DNA of 26,606 bases. Source: CAYOSU01 sp964541255. Its GTDB lineage: Bacteria; Bacillota; Clostridia; Christensenellales; CAMQZB01. The position numbers were made by a program, and so were the translations under genes. Positions 20,612-26,606 of this stretch are shown in pieces. Positions within the stretch are counted from its first letter, which is position 1, and every line of letters begins with the position of its first letter. The stretch lies in contig CAZIPL010000019.1 of NCBI GenBank assembly GCA_964541255.1, positions 1 to 26,606 of the forward strand. Reading direction: 5' to 3'. Below the pieces are notes generated by a model. It ran no database searches. It was given only the letters and a program-made list of their open reading frames with translations, and was not told the DNA's origin.

Positions 20612-22333
20612 ATGAAAAAATATTGTAACCCTTTGAACCTTAATTACAGGTTCCAGCACAAGAACACGAATAATGCGTTCAGAGAAGCCGCAGATCCGAC
20701 CTTTGTTCTTTTCAAAGGTACGTATTATTTGTTTGCTTCGATGAGCGGCGGATTCTGGTATTCCGACGACTTGTTCGATTGGAAGTTCAAAGAGTGTGAC
20801 GTAGAAATGCTTTCTTACGCTCCCGACGTTCGTCAGATCGGCGATTATCTTTATTTTTCTGCGTCTAAGCGCGAGAAAAACTGGATATACAGAACAAAAG
20901 ATCCTATGAGCGGAAAGTTCGAAAAGGTTATCAAAATATTCCCTTTCTGGGATCCCGACATTTTCGAGGACGACGACAAGAGGGTATATTTCTATTGGGG
21001 TTGCTCCAACCAAACTCCTATTTACGGAATCGAGCTTGACAACAAAACGTTTGAGCCTATAGGAGAGCCTAAACCGCTTATCGGCAACCGTTACGAAAAA
21101 CTCGGTTGGGAAAAAACGGAGCTATATAAAGAAAAGAAAGAACCTAAGACTTTCATGGAAAAGCAAATAGCAAAATACGTCGGCAATCTTCCTTTCATCG
21201 AGGGCGCGTTTATGACAAAGCATGACGGCAAGTATTATTTGCAATATGCCGCGCCCGCAACGGAAGTCAACGCATACGGCGACGGCGTTTACGTTTCTGA
21301 TTCTCCTTTGGGTGAATTCGAGGTTCAGGCGCATAACCCGTTCTCGACAAAACCGGCAGGATTTATCAATGCCGCAGGACACGGCTCTACGATCGAGGAT
21401 AAGTACGGAAACTTCTGGCATACCGCATCTATGAGCGTTGCGGTCAACGAAAACTTCGAAAGAAGACTCGGACTTTTCCCGGTTGGCTTTGATAAAAACG
21501 GCACGATGTTCGCAAACCAATATTTGTGCGACTTTCCTATTGAAATTCCCGACGGCAAATTCGATCCGCTTTCCGTCAAACCTTCTCAAATGCTTTTGTC
21601 GTATAAAGCTAAAGCAACCGCTTCTTCTGTTTATGGAGACAATACTCCCGATAAGGGCGTAAACGAATGCATAAGAAACTGGTGGTGCGCTAACAGCTCG
21701 AACGCGGGAGAATGGTATCAAATCGACCTTGGAAAGGAAAGAGCGATTTCCTCCGTTCAGGTGAACTTTGCCGATTGTGAAATTCCTCAGCTTAAAGGCG
21801 TAAAGAAAGCGGGCAAGTTCTACGATAAGAGATATATCGATATGAAGAGCAACTTAAAGACTCGCTGGCAACTTCTTGCAAGCGTTGACGGCGAAAACTG
21901 GAACGTCGTTGTCGATAAGAAGAATGCCGATACGAATCTTGCTCACGATTTCATTACGTTTGACGAAAAGGTCAACGCAAGATACCTCAAAGTCGTCGGA
22001 TACGAATTCCCCTACAATTCCCGTATGGCTATTTCGGGACTCAGAGTTTTCGGCGTAGGCGACGAAGAGCTTTGCGAAAAAGTAAAGAACGTAACCGCAA
22101 AGAGAGTTTCGGGAATAGAGGCAGAGATTACTTGGGATAAGTGCGACGGAAACGTCGGATATATCGTTGCCTACGGCTTGACTCCCGATACGCTTTATTC
22201 CTCTTGGCAGGTATACGACGGCGAAAAGGTCAATATCACTTTCCTTGACGAAGATAACAAGACCTATTATTGCCGCGTAGACGTCTTCAACGAAAGAGGC
22301 GTAACGCAAGGCGACGTTATCGAAATCAAATAA
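20612..22333 (+). CDS. Glycoside hydrolase family 43 protein with C-terminal discoidin-like and Fn3-like domains
   Basis: A 573-residue protein. Residues about 20-320 form a GH43 five-bladed propeller: catalytic base D28 (REAADPTFV), the pKa-tuning Asp probably D116 (FWDPDIFED) and general acid E197 (LPFIEGAFM); a His in INAAGHGSTIED near 255 fits the metal site. Residues about 330-475 look like an F5/8 type C (discoidin, CBM32-like) domain, with TPDKGVNECIRNWWCANSSN, GEWYQIDLGKE and ARYLKVVGYEF. Residues about 485-573 look like fibronectin type III. GH43 enzymes are xylosidases, arabinosidases or galactosidases. No signal peptide or anchor is seen, so it should act inside the cell on imported oligosaccharides. 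AAAGGAG lies 9 nt upstream of the ATG. Confidence 0.92.
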   Translation: MKKYCNPLNLNYRFQHKNTNNAFREAADPTFVLFKGTYYLFASMSGGFWYSDDLFDWKFKECDVEMLSYAPDVRQIGDYLYFSASKREKNWIYRTKDPMSGKFEKVIKIFPFWDPDIFEDDDKRVYFYWGCSNQTPIYGIELDNKTFEPIGEPKPLIGNRYEKLGWEKTELYKEKKEPKTFMEKQIAKYVGNLPFIEGAFMTKHDGKYYLQYAAPATEVNAYGDGVYVSDSPLGEFEVQAHNPFSTKPAGFINAAGHGSTIEDKYGNFWHTASMSVAVNENFERRLGLFPVGFDKNGTMFANQYLCDFPIEIPDGKFDPLSVKPSQMLLSYKAKATASSVYGDNTPDKGVNECIRNWWCANSSNAGEWYQIDLGKERAISSVQVNFADCEIPQLKGVKKAGKFYDKRYIDMKSNLKTRWQLLASVDGENWNVVVDKKNADTNLAHDFITFDEKVNARYLKVVGYEFPYNSRMAISGLRVFGVGDEELCEKVKNVTAKRVSGIEAEITWDKCDGNVGYIVAYGLTPDTLYSSWQVYDGEKVNITFLDEDNKTYYCRVDVFNERGVTQGDVIEIK

Positions 22334-22399
22334 CAAACGAAAAGATTGTTGGATTTTTTCGAAATCAGGTTTTAATAACAATCTAAAACAAAAAATTAC

Positions 22400-22458
22400 G
22401 CACCGCGAAATATGAAAAAGCTCAAAAGCATATCGACATTTTGCGGTGCTTTTATTAT
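22400..22458 (+). terminator. Intrinsic terminator after the GH43 gene
   Basis: GCACCGC pairs with GCGGTGC, extended by an AAAT/ATTT and ATATG/CATAT inner stem, then T. It ends the GH43 transcript 67 bp past the stop. A 7-bp GATTGTT/AACAATC dyad lies just before it (about 22345-22383). Confidence 0.82.
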
Positions 22459-22561
22459 TTAGAAAAGCTTGTAAATTGATAGCAATATCAAATCGGGTTT
22501 TATCTAATTGATTTATAGAATCCGTAAATGACTTTATATCGCTTTGTCGATATTATAAAAC

Positions 22562-22590
22562 TTGCGAAAAAAAGCGTTGTATGCTAAAAT
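22562..22590 (+). promoter_or_regulatory. Promoter of ispE, predicted leaderless
   Basis: -35 TTGCGA (22562-22567), 17-bp spacer, -10 TAAAAT (22585-22590) with an upstream TG. The -10 ends 6 nt before the ispE ATG (22597). Confidence 0.72.
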
Positions 22591-22596
22591 CAAATT

Positions 22597-23514
22597 ATGA
22601 AACTTAAAGCTTATGCAAAAATAAATCTTTTTTTGAACGTCGTAGGGAAAAACGACGTCGGGTATCACTTGCTCGATATGCTCAACTCGTCGATTTCTCT
22701 TTATGACGAGGTAACTTTGGAAAAGTCGGATAAAATAGAGTACGACGGCGACGAAATAGAAAATAACACCGCGATAAAGGCTGCCGAAGCGTTTTGCGCA
22801 CGCTATAAAACGGGCGGAGTGAAAATATCCGTCAAAAAGAATATACCGATATCGGGAGGATTAGGCGGTTCGTCTGCCGATGCGGCGGCGGTAATATACG
22901 GCATGTCGAAGCTATATAAAAAAACAATGCTCGTCCACGACATCGAGGGCTTTGCGAAAGTCGGCGCCGACGTTCCGTTTATGATAAACGGGGGTTTGGC
23001 AAGGGTAGAGGGGATTGGCGAAAAGGTGAAGAAACTTCCTTTTTCCGTCGAGCTTCACGGCGTTATTGTTAAGGGTGATGTCGGCAACGACACGGCAAAG
23101 GTTTATAATAAATTTGACGACCTTAACGAGCTTTACGAAAAAGATCCCGAACTTATCGTGAAAGCGGCGGGTAATTTAGGAGCGTTCGAAGAGGCTGAAA
23201 GGCTCGATATGATAGAAAAAGCCGACGGGCTTTCGGGATTTAGAAAAAAACTCTTGGAATATGACTTTTTCGACCATACATTCAATGCGCTTGAAATTTC
23301 CGCGGAGAGCCTTTGCGACGATATAGCAAAAATAAAAAACCGCTTGGAAAGCTTGAAAGCAAAAGCGGTGCTTGTTTCGGGAAGCGGTTCTGCTGTTATT
23401 GGCTTTTTCACGAAAGAAAAGGCGGAAATCGTCGCCGAGGCGCTTAAAAAAGAATATCCCTTTGTCGAAGTATTCTCGTCCGTTCCGCAAGGCGTAGAAA
23501 TAATCGAAGAATAA
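22597..23514 (+). CDS. ispE: 4-(cytidine 5'-diphospho)-2-C-methyl-D-erythritol kinase
   Basis: IspE phosphorylates CDP-methylerythritol with ATP in the methylerythritol phosphate pathway of isoprenoid synthesis. The 305-residue GHMP kinase has AYAKINLFLNVVGKNDVGYH at the N-terminus, with the catalytic Lys at K8, the ATP-binding glycine loop PISGGLGGSSADAAA (84-98), GADVPFMINGGLA near 128 and the C-terminal VLVSGSGSAVIGFF. Length is slightly above the usual 280-300. The ATG at 22597 has no Shine-Dalgarno, while the -10 box ends 6 nt upstream, so the mRNA is likely leaderless. It is monocistronic; a degenerate repeat patch and a terminator follow. Confidence 0.95.
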   Translation: MKLKAYAKINLFLNVVGKNDVGYHLLDMLNSSISLYDEVTLEKSDKIEYDGDEIENNTAIKAAEAFCARYKTGGVKISVKKNIPISGGLGGSSADAAAVIYGMSKLYKKTMLVHDIEGFAKVGADVPFMINGGLARVEGIGEKVKKLPFSVELHGVIVKGDVGNDTAKVYNKFDDLNELYEKDPELIVKAAGNLGAFEEAERLDMIEKADGLSGFRKKLLEYDFFDHTFNALEISAESLCDDIAKIKNRLESLKAKAVLVSGSGSAVIGFFTKEKAEIVAEALKKEYPFVEVFSSVPQGVEIIEE

Positions 23515-23603
23515 ATATCCTATAAGAAGTAATCTTTTATAACGAAATAATCTTTGCAAAATGCTTCGCTTTTGCATCCTTGCGTAATATTGCGCCACTA
23601 ACC

Positions 23604-23633
23604 AGTAGGGCGGTGGTACAACTTTCGCCGAAA
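23604..23633 (+). repeat. Dispersed repeat unit B, copy 4
   Basis: AGTAGGGCGGTGGTACAACT followed by TTCGCCGAAA is the right part of unit B. It precedes a degenerate unit A by 7 bp, repeating the B-then-A order of 20344-20457. A TGCAAAA/TTTTGCA dyad (about 23556-23577) lies upstream. Confidence 0.75.
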
Positions 23634-23640
23634 TTAAATA

Positions 23641-23688
23641 AAGGCTCTCATAGTAAGGGGCTGTCGCCGTAAGACTAAAGAGATTGTC
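23641..23688 (+). repeat. Dispersed repeat unit A, degenerate copy 3
   Basis: AAGGCTCTCATAGTAAGGGG then CTGTCGCCGTAAGACTAAAG then AGATTGTC matches unit A with several substitutions; the second hairpin is lost (GTCGCC no longer has GGCGAC). It is a decaying copy. Confidence 0.7.
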
Positions 23689-23847
23689 ATTATATGGTAA
23701 ATATCGAGGTTCCAAACCTTTGCAAGCAAGTTTGTAACTTCTTGTATTTTTAAAGTTACAATATAGTGTATTTTTAAGTTGTTTTTTGTATTATTGATTT
23801 TTTTTACTTCAATAACGATATTTAGAATACTTAATATCAAAAAAATA
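23689..23847. other. AT-rich spacer after the repeats
   Basis: This is part of the 445-bp gap between ispE and tcdA. It holds a 9-bp dyad TTGTAACTT/AAGTTACAA (23732-23761) and T-rich DNA but no supported gene. Confidence 0.4.
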
Positions 23848-23906
23848 AACGTACGGATTTATTCTCTAAGTATTAAGAACTTTTCGGATAAATCGTACGT
23901 TTTTAT
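23848..23906. terminator. Large bidirectional terminator between ispE and tcdA
   Basis: AACGTACG and ATTTAT (23848-23861) pair with ATAAAT and CGTACGTT (23888-23901) with a one-base bulge; T-rich tracts follow on both strands. It lies between convergent genes. Confidence 0.75.
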
Positions 23907-23959
23907 TATGCATAAATTTTGTTAAGAGCTATCTTGTGAATATGAAAACAGCCGATGCT

Positions 23960-24676
23960 TTATTGTTTTTCAAGTAAATCTATTACTATCTCTCTTGCAA
24001 TCAAAAGTCCCATAACGCTTGGGACAAACGGAAGACTTCCGGTTGTAGGACGAACGCGTCGACCGTTTTCGAAAGTGCAATCTCCCGTCAAAATCGGCTC
24101 TTCTTTCGAATAAGCTACTTTAAGGTGAGTTACTCCGTTTTTTTTCAATTCTCTTCGCATAACCTTTGCAAGAGGGCATACGGAGGTAGAGTATATGTCG
24201 GCAATCTCGAACCTTGTCGGGTCGAGCTTGTTCCCCGCACCCATAGCAGAAATTTCTGGAACGTTAAAAGAAAAGCATTTTTTTGCTATGTCGAGCTTTG
24301 CCGTAACGGTATCTATGCAATCGACGACGTAATCGAAGCTTCCGATATCTATCTCGTCGCCGTTTTCGGGAAGATAAAACAAGTTTTTGTTTTCTACGAC
24401 AGCGCTCGGGTTTATGTCGAGGATTCTTTCTTTCATAACGTCGGTTTTGAATTTCCCTATCGTAGAATTAAGTGCGATAATCTGCCTGTTTAAGTTCGAA
24501 ACCGCGACCTTGTCTCCGTCAACGAGCAAAAACTCGCCGATTCCGCTTCTTGCAAGCGCCTCTGCGACATAACCGCCGACTCCGCCGACGCCGATAATCG
24601 CGACTTTCTTTTTCGCCAAAATATCCGTCGTGCCGACGCCTAATAATAATTCGCTTCTGTCAAAAGGTTTTTCCAT
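23960..24676 (-). CDS. tcdA: tRNA threonylcarbamoyladenosine dehydratase TcdA (ThiF/E1-like)
   Basis: TcdA uses ATP to cyclise the t6A37 modification of ANN-decoding tRNAs to ct6A. The 238-residue protein has an E1-like Rossmann ATP site VAIIGVGGVGGYVAEALARS (26-45), LLVDGDKVAVSNLNRQI near 51, the DYVVDCIDTVTAK strand near 115, and the subfamily block ISAMGAGNKLDPTRFEIADI (about 142-161) with SVCPLAKVMRRELKK after it, which sets it apart from ThiF and MoeB. Length is slightly short of Escherichia coli TcdA (about 268). The ATG has no Shine-Dalgarno; the -10 box ends 6 nt before it, so a leaderless mRNA is predicted. It is divergent from deoD. Confidence 0.93.
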   Translation of the reverse strand: MEKPFDRSELLLGVGTTDILAKKKVAIIGVGGVGGYVAEALARSGIGEFLLVDGDKVAVSNLNRQIIALNSTIGKFKTDVMKERILDINPSAVVENKNLFYLPENGDEIDIGSFDYVVDCIDTVTAKLDIAKKCFSFNVPEISAMGAGNKLDPTRFEIADIYSTSVCPLAKVMRRELKKNGVTHLKVAYSKEEPILTGDCTFENGRRVRPTTGSLPFVPSVMGLLIAREIVIDLLEKQ

Positions 24677-24682
24677 ATTTTT

Positions 24683-24712
24683 ATGATAGAATAACCGCTT
24701 TCAAAAAGTCAA
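24683..24712 (-). promoter_or_regulatory. Promoter of tcdA, predicted leaderless
   Basis: On the minus strand: -35 TTGACT (24712-24707), 18-bp spacer, -10 TATCAT (24688-24683). The -10 ends 6 nt before the ATG at 24676. The -35 lies 3 bp from the -35 of the divergent deoD promoter. Confidence 0.7.
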
Positions 24713-24715
24713 GTG

Positions 24716-24744
24716 TTGACAAAAACAAAAATATAGCCTAAAAT
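24716..24744 (+). promoter_or_regulatory. Promoter of deoD
   Basis: Consensus -35 TTGACA (24716-24721), 17-bp spacer, -10 TAAAAT (24739-24744). The leader of about 50 nt ends in a normal Shine-Dalgarno. Confidence 0.8.
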
Positions 24745-24799
24745 ATATCCGTAAGCTTTTTAATTAAAGCAATCGGAATAACAATCAAGGAGAAATATT

Positions 24800-25507
24800 A
24801 TGGCTAACGTACCTACACCTCACATCAGCGCAAAGATAGGGGACTTCGCTCTGACGGTTCTCATGCCGGGCGATCCTTTGAGAGCGAAATTCATCGCGGA
24901 GACTTTTCTCGAAGACGCGGTCTTGGTAAATAATGTAAGAGGGGTTCAAGGCTATACGGGAACGTATAAAGGAAAGAGAGTTTCCGTCATGGCTTCGGGT
25001 ATGGGGATGCCGTCTATCGGCATATATTCTTACGAGCTTTTCAATTTCTACGGTGTTGAAAATATCATAAGAATCGGTTCTGCGGGAGCAATGCAGAAAG
25101 ACATCAACGTAAGAGACATCGTAATCGGAGTCGGCGCTTGCACGAATTCCAATTACGGAAGTCAATTCTCACTTCCCGGAAACTTTTCTCCGATAGCTTC
25201 GTATAAGCTTATCAAGAAAGCCGACGAAGCTGCGAAAAAGCTCGGACTCAATGTTCATTTCGGAAACGTTCTTTCGTCAGATACTTTCTATGACGATTCC
25301 AATTCCACTATGGAATGGGCGAAAATGGGCGTTATGGCTGTAGAAATGGAAGCTGCCGCACTATATATGAACGCCGCAAGAGCAGGCAAAAACGCGCTTT
25401 GCATTTGCACTATATCCGATAGTATCGTAACGGGAGAAGCGCTTCCTGCGGAAGAAAGACAGGTTTCTTTCAAAGAGATGATGGAGCTTGCGCTCGAAAT
25501 AGCATAA
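24800..25507 (+). CDS. deoD: Purine-nucleoside phosphorylase, DeoD type
   Basis: DeoD cleaves purine nucleosides with phosphate to free base and ribose 1-phosphate in salvage. The 235-residue length is exact for the hexameric bacterial type. Seen: TPHISAKIGDFALTVLMPGD at the N-terminus with the GDPLRAK phosphate loop, SGMGMPSIGIYSYEL near 67, IRIGSAGAM near 90 and the substrate-binding VMAVEMEAAALY near 177, followed by ISDSIVTGE with the catalytic Asp. CAAGGAG lies 8 nt upstream of the ATG. A terminator follows within 20 bp of the stop. Confidence 0.97.
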   Translation: MANVPTPHISAKIGDFALTVLMPGDPLRAKFIAETFLEDAVLVNNVRGVQGYTGTYKGKRVSVMASGMGMPSIGIYSYELFNFYGVENIIRIGSAGAMQKDINVRDIVIGVGACTNSNYGSQFSLPGNFSPIASYKLIKKADEAAKKLGLNVHFGNVLSSDTFYDDSNSTMEWAKMGVMAVEMEAAALYMNAARAGKNALCICTISDSIVTGEALPAEERQVSFKEMMELALEIA

Positions 25508-25527
25508 CAAAATAAAAAACATAAAGG

Positions 25528-25551
25528 AAAGCAGGGGTGTCCCTGCTTTTT
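25528..25551 (+). terminator. Intrinsic terminator after deoD
   Basis: AAAGCAGGG pairs perfectly with CCCTGCTTT around a 4-nt loop and is followed by T. The next ATG is 10 nt further on, so rlmI needs read-through or an unseen start signal. Confidence 0.92.
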
Positions 25552-25560
25552 CACGGGAAA

Positions 25561-26606
25561 ATGACATACACATTAACGCTAAAGAAAAACGAAGAAAAAC
25601 GCCTTTTGGCAGGACATCCTTGGGTGTACGCTAATGAAGTTGCGAAAATCGAGGGAAAAGACGTTCAAGGCAGTATTGCAAAGGTATATTCTTCCGACGG
25701 AAGATATATAGGAAGCGGATATATCAACCACGCGTCGAAGATAATAGTCAGACTTTTGACGAGAAAGGACGAGACTATCGACAGAGATTTTTTCAAAACA
25801 AAGATAGAAAAAGCGCGCGACAAAAGAGAAAAGCTCGGCTTTTCGAACAACTACCGCGTGGTATTCGGCGAAGCGGACGGCTTGCCGGGACTTATCGTAG
25901 ATAAATATGCCGACGTTCTTTCGGTGCAAATATTGACGCTCGGAATTGAAAAGCGAAAGGATATGATCGTCGATATTTTGGTCGAGCTGTTTTCGCCAAA
26001 GGGAATATACGAACGAAGCGATGTCAAAGTGAGAGAAAAAGAGGGCTTGCCTTTAACGAAAGGCGTTTTATACGGCAATTTTTCCACCGACGTTTTGATT
26101 GAAGAGAACGGCATAAAGATGTATGTGGACGTCGAAAACGGTCAAAAAACGGGCTATTTCCTCGACCAAAAGGAAAACAGACTCAATATCAGAAGATATA
26201 TCGATAGTGATTCTTCCGTTCTCGATTGCTTTTGCCATACGGGCGGCTTTTCGCTTAATGCGGCAAAAGCGGGGGCAAAAGAAGTAGTATCGTGCGATAT
26301 ATCCGAAACGGCGCTCAAAAAGGTCGAAGAAAACGCAAAGCTCAACAGCTTTACCAACATAACGACGGTAGCCGCCGATGTATTCGAAAAGCTTAGGGAA
26401 TATAAAAAAGAGGGCAGAAGATTCGATTTCGTCGTTCTCGATCCGCCCGCTTTCACCAAAACGTCCGATAAAGTCAAGGACGCAATAAGAGGCTATAACG
26501 ACATAAACGTCAATGCGTTAAAGATTGTCAAAAGCGGCGGCTATTTGGCGACGTTTTCCTGTTCTCATTATCTGACCGTTCCGCTTTTTCTCGATATGAT
26601 TAAAAA
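25561..26606 (+). CDS. rlmI: Class I SAM-dependent rRNA methyltransferase, RlmI family (partial, runs off window)
   Basis: The frame is open from ATG 25561 to the window edge, 348 codons, and lacks its C-terminus (family length about 390-400). The N-terminal PUA domain (about 1-75) has AGHPWVYANEV; a central part has FGEADGLPGLIVDKYAD near 100 and ENGQKTGYFLDQKENR near 190; the Rossmann methyltransferase domain has VLDCFCHTGGFSLNAAKAGA near 221, FDFVVLDPPAFTK near 288 and FSCSHYL near 335 with the catalytic Cys. RlmI makes m5C1962 in 23S rRNA; the target here is inferred from the family. The start has only a weak GGGAAA site 3 nt away, and a terminator sits just upstream. Confidence 0.93.
   Translation, partial: MTYTLTLKKNEEKRLLAGHPWVYANEVAKIEGKDVQGSIAKVYSSDGRYIGSGYINHASKIIVRLLTRKDETIDRDFFKTKIEKARDKREKLGFSNNYRVVFGEADGLPGLIVDKYADVLSVQILTLGIEKRKDMIVDILVELFSPKGIYERSDVKVREKEGLPLTKGVLYGNFSTDVLIEENGIKMYVDVENGQKTGYFLDQKENRLNIRRYIDSDSSVLDCFCHTGGFSLNAAKAGAKEVVSCDISETALKKVEENAKLNSFTNITTVAADVFEKLREYKKEGRRFDFVVLDPPAFTKTSDKVKDAIRGYNDINVNALKIVKSGGYLATFSCSHYLTVPLFLDMIK

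Overview
The window looks like chromosomal DNA of a low-GC, anaerobic, spore-forming member of the Bacillota (Clostridia-like, probably gut-associated). The reasons are the infC-rpmI-rplT gene order with a YtxC-like gene upstream, a three-gene spoVA operon, an oxygen-sensitive radical-SAM activase for anaerobic ribonucleotide reductase, a class A RNase P RNA, Gram-positive promoters with extended -10 boxes, and a polysaccharide-use cluster. The species cannot be named from the sequence. Most of the window is ordinary housekeeping sequence. The accessory parts are a small AT-rich cassette at 6091-8898 and two patches of dispersed repeats around the GH43 gene.

Layout. 1-498: no confident gene. 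499-575 (-): tRNA-Arg(CCG) with promoter and terminator. 899-1984: mnmA (tRNA 2-thiolation). 2265-2984: YtxC-like sporulation protein. 3035-4389: infC-rpmI-rplT, with a strong promoter, a leader of about 156 nt holding an attenuator-like terminator, and an AUU start codon for infC. 4403-5872: a SpoU-type RNA methyltransferase and yebC. 6091-8898: cassette of XRE regulator, ImmA/IrrE-type metallopeptidase, DUF4417 protein, a small MGGRG-type protein and two small acidic paralogues, closed by a strong terminator. 8955-9285 (-): rnpB, divergent from rarA (9390-10685). 10736-12857: a sigma-G-like promoter, a 31-codon ORF, spoVAC, spoVAD and spoVAE. 12933-13622 (-): NrdG-type activase. 13880-15603: cysK-cysE, the two-step cysteine pathway. 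15808-17316: M32 carboxypeptidase. 17685-22333: sugar-use region of GPH-family symporter, TIM-barrel sugar isomerase/epimerase and GH43 glycosidase, with repeats at 20110-20457. 22597-23514: ispE. 23604-23688: second repeat patch. 23960-24676 (-) and 24800-25507: tcdA and deoD from back-to-back promoters. 25561 to the edge: rlmI-like rRNA methyltransferase, truncated by the window.

Functional themes. Translation and tRNA/rRNA modification dominate (tRNA-Arg, mnmA, infC-rpmI-rplT, SpoU methyltransferase, yebC, rnpB, tcdA, rlmI). The symporter, isomerase and GH43 lacking a signal peptide suggest import of an oligosaccharide that is then cleaved in the cytoplasm. spoVAC/D/E and YtxC suggest the organism can sporulate.

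Main observations. (1) At four genes (mnmA, rarA, ispE, tcdA) a good -10 box ends exactly 6 nt before the ATG and no Shine-Dalgarno is present, so these mRNAs are predicted to be leaderless; the first ORF of the spoVA operon is nearly the same behind a sigma-G-like promoter. (2) The XRE/ImmA/DUF4417/MGGRG/paralogue cassette could be a small toxin-immunity or defence-like unit. (3) infC has an AUU start and a leader terminator, which suggests control by IF3 and by L20. (4) Two dispersed repeat modules recur in the order B then A. All functional calls rest on reading motifs; no searches were run.
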